From positions 1 to 7,449 of the forward strand of contig NZ_CALIMQ010000255.1 in NCBI RefSeq assembly GCF_938045535.1: DNA of 7,449 nucleotides, written 5' to 3'. Of the stretch, positions 6,368 to 7,449 are shown piece after piece. A program made the position numbers and the translations under genes. Position 1 is the stretch's first letter. Each line of letters starts with the position of its first letter. A model generated the notes under the pieces. The model ran no database searches. It was not told where the DNA came from and was given only the letters and a program-made list of their open reading frames with translations. The stretch comes from an uncultured Campylobacter sp. (GTDB lineage: Bacteria > Campylobacterota > Campylobacteria > Campylobacterales > Campylobacteraceae).

Positions 6368-7386
6368 TCTACAGAGATTTTAACCTAACTAAATTTATTG
6401 CAGCCGCCGGTTGAGCCGCCAAGCTTGACCCGGCGGGTCTAACCGAAAATCTTGGAAATTTAATCGAGCCCAATGCAAGCCTGCTTTCGTCAATCTGCAG
6501 CAACGAAGATGCGAGCGTATTTCGCATAAGCGACGATCTTGCGCTCGTGCAGACGCTCGATTTTATCACCCCTTTGGTGGACGACCCGTTTATTTTCGGA
6601 CAGATCGCGGCGGCAAACTCCCTAAGCGACGTATTTGCAATGGGCGGTGAAGTGATAAATGCCCTAAATATCGTGGGTTTTGACGATTGCCATTTCTCAA
6701 ACGAAATTCTACGCGAAATTCTGCGCGGCGGCAAAGACAAGATCAAAGAGTGCGGAGGGGCCTTGGTGGGCGGCCACACCATCTCTACTCCCGAAATTTA
6801 TTACGGACTTAGCGTCACGGGGCGCGTGAATCCGCGTAAATTTTGGAGCAATAATACAGCTCGCGAAGGCGACCTGCTGATCCTAACAAAACCCCTCGGC
6901 ACGGGCATCATCGCTACGGCTATTAAGGCGAAATTTCTTAAATTTGAAGAATTTCGTGACGCGGTAGAGAGCATGATTTTGTTAAATTTTTATGCCGTGG
7001 GCGCGTTAGCGGGTCTAAAAATACATGCCGCGACCGACGTGACGGGCTTTGGGCTGCTTGGACACGCCCTTGAGATGATAAATGAGAAGGTAAGTTTTAA
7101 AATTTATCCTAGTAAAATTCCGCTTTTAAAAAGCGCCCTCAAATGCCTTGATGAGGGGCTGATCCCTGCAGGAAGCTATAAAAATTTAAAATTTATCACA
7201 CCGGGCGTCGATTCCGAGCCGGACATAGCGCTTTGCGACGCACAAACCAGCGGCGGACTTCTGCTTGCCGTAGCGGAAAAGGACGCGGCGCGAGCGCTTG
7301 TAAATTTAAAAAACGCAGGCTACGCTAGTAGCGCTATCGTCGGCGAAGTAGTAGGGCACTCCGAACATAAAATTTATTTAGTTTAA
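6364..7386 (+). CDS. selD: Selenide, water dikinase SelD, selenoprotein with in-frame TGA
   Basis: SelD makes selenophosphate from selenide and ATP (releasing AMP and phosphate), the selenium donor for selenocysteyl-tRNA. Read from ATG 6364, the frame is open to TAA 7384-7386 except for one TGA at 6412-6414, giving 340 residues with Sec17, the family length. The N-terminus reads FIAAAG-Sec-AAKLDPAGL. Sec17 and K20 fall at the same positions as catalytic C17 and K20 of E. coli SelD. Later motifs are intact: SLSDVFAMGG, VGGHT (135-139), TDVTGFGLLGH (224-234) and DAQTSGGLLLAV near the end. The start is set by the ATGA overlap with yedF; there is no good ribosome binding site, so coupling is likely. 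A GTG at 6547 (residue 62) would drop the catalytic residues. It is not a pseudogene: no other lesion is present and a SECIS-like hairpin follows the TGA. SelA, SelB and tRNA-Sec must lie elsewhere. Confidence 0.93.
6412..6439 (+). promoter_or_regulatory. Selenocysteine TGA codon with bacterial SECIS hairpin
   Basis: The TGA at 6412-6414 is followed after 12 bases by GACCC (6427-6431), a GGC loop (6432-6434) and GGGTC (6435-6439). The apical loop starts 18 bases after the TGA and begins with G, fitting the general bacterial SECIS pattern (short loop with an early G, roughly 16-37 bases from the UGA). GGTT (6409-6412) can also pair with AACC (6441-6444), closing an outer stem around the TGA. 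This mRNA structure would bind SelB with Sec-tRNA. A competing stem CCGCC/GGCGG (6416-6420, 6432-6436) is possible. Confidence 0.75.
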
Positions 7387-7424
7387 AATCTTTTTTATTC
7401 AGCCCCCTTTAAGCATCGCTCTTG

Positions 7425-7430
7425 TATAAT
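7425..7430 (+). promoter_or_regulatory. Candidate -10 box for the next gene downstream
   Basis: TATAAT preceded by TTG lies in the 63-base tail after selD, with a short T-run (7391-7396) between it and the selD stop that may help terminate selD. The gene it would serve begins beyond the window edge. Confidence 0.45.
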
Positions 7431-7449
7431 CACAATTCTGTTTCGCACC

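Noticed and set aside
6412..6414. Reading selD as a pseudogene or as a gene starting at GTG 6547
   Set aside because: The stop lies exactly at the catalytic Cys/Sec site and is the only lesion. Conserved SelD residues continue on both sides, a SECIS-like hairpin follows, and the GTG has no ribosome binding site.
1..7449. Frequent AAATTTAGC / GCTAAATTT motif across the window
   Set aside because: Occurrences follow favoured codons for Leu, Asn, Lys and Phe in this genome; no fixed spacing or strand pattern suggests an uptake or Chi-like signal.
1..7449. CRISPR array, insertion sequence, prophage or tRNA
   Set aside because: No spaced direct repeats, transposase motifs, terminal inverted repeats, phage genes or cloverleaf sequence were seen on either strand.

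Overview
The window looks like chromosomal DNA of a Campylobacter-type epsilonproteobacterium. The evidence is the gene set, the AAATTT-rich codon use, the TATAAT-type -10 boxes without clear -35 boxes, and AAGGA-type ribosome binding sites. The fairly high GC for the genus suggests one of the oral or gut species (gracilis/rectus/showae-like). The species is a guess; the genus-level call is fairly firm. From memory, several genes (moaE, moaD, nspC, fdhC, yedF, selD) lie in one neighbourhood in C. jejuni (about Cj1504c-Cj1518), so most of this is a conserved locus in a condensed form.

Layout: the 3' end of pcm (protein repair methyltransferase) enters at the left edge. A 600-residue McrB-like AAA+ ATPase follows (408-2210) with altered catalytic motifs and no McrC partner. 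Then comes a gene-free stretch of about 430 bases (2211-2642) rich in inverted repeats, including a 28-bp perfect palindrome. On the minus strand lies moaD-moaE (molybdopterin synthase). Divergent from it on the plus strand is nspC (carboxynorspermidine/carboxyspermidine decarboxylase), followed by fdhC (formate dehydrogenase cytochrome b subunit), then yedF and selD.

The main hidden feature is selD. A conventional ORF call starts only at about 6547, but the real gene starts at 6364, overlapping the yedF stop as ATGA. It reads through an in-frame TGA at 6412-6414. That codon falls exactly at the catalytic residue 17 of SelD, followed by Ala-Ala-Lys20, and a bacterial SECIS-like hairpin lies just downstream. 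The gene therefore most likely encodes a selenoprotein, selenophosphate synthetase, which makes the selenium donor needed for its own selenocysteine.

Working together: MoaD/MoaE make molybdopterin, SelD/YedF handle selenium, and FdhC is the membrane anchor of the periplasmic formate dehydrogenase. The catalytic subunit of that enzyme needs molybdopterin-bound Mo or W, and in Campylobacter also selenocysteine. The locus therefore groups support functions for formate respiration, with a polyamine gene inserted. The catalytic subunits fdhA/fdhB are not in the window.
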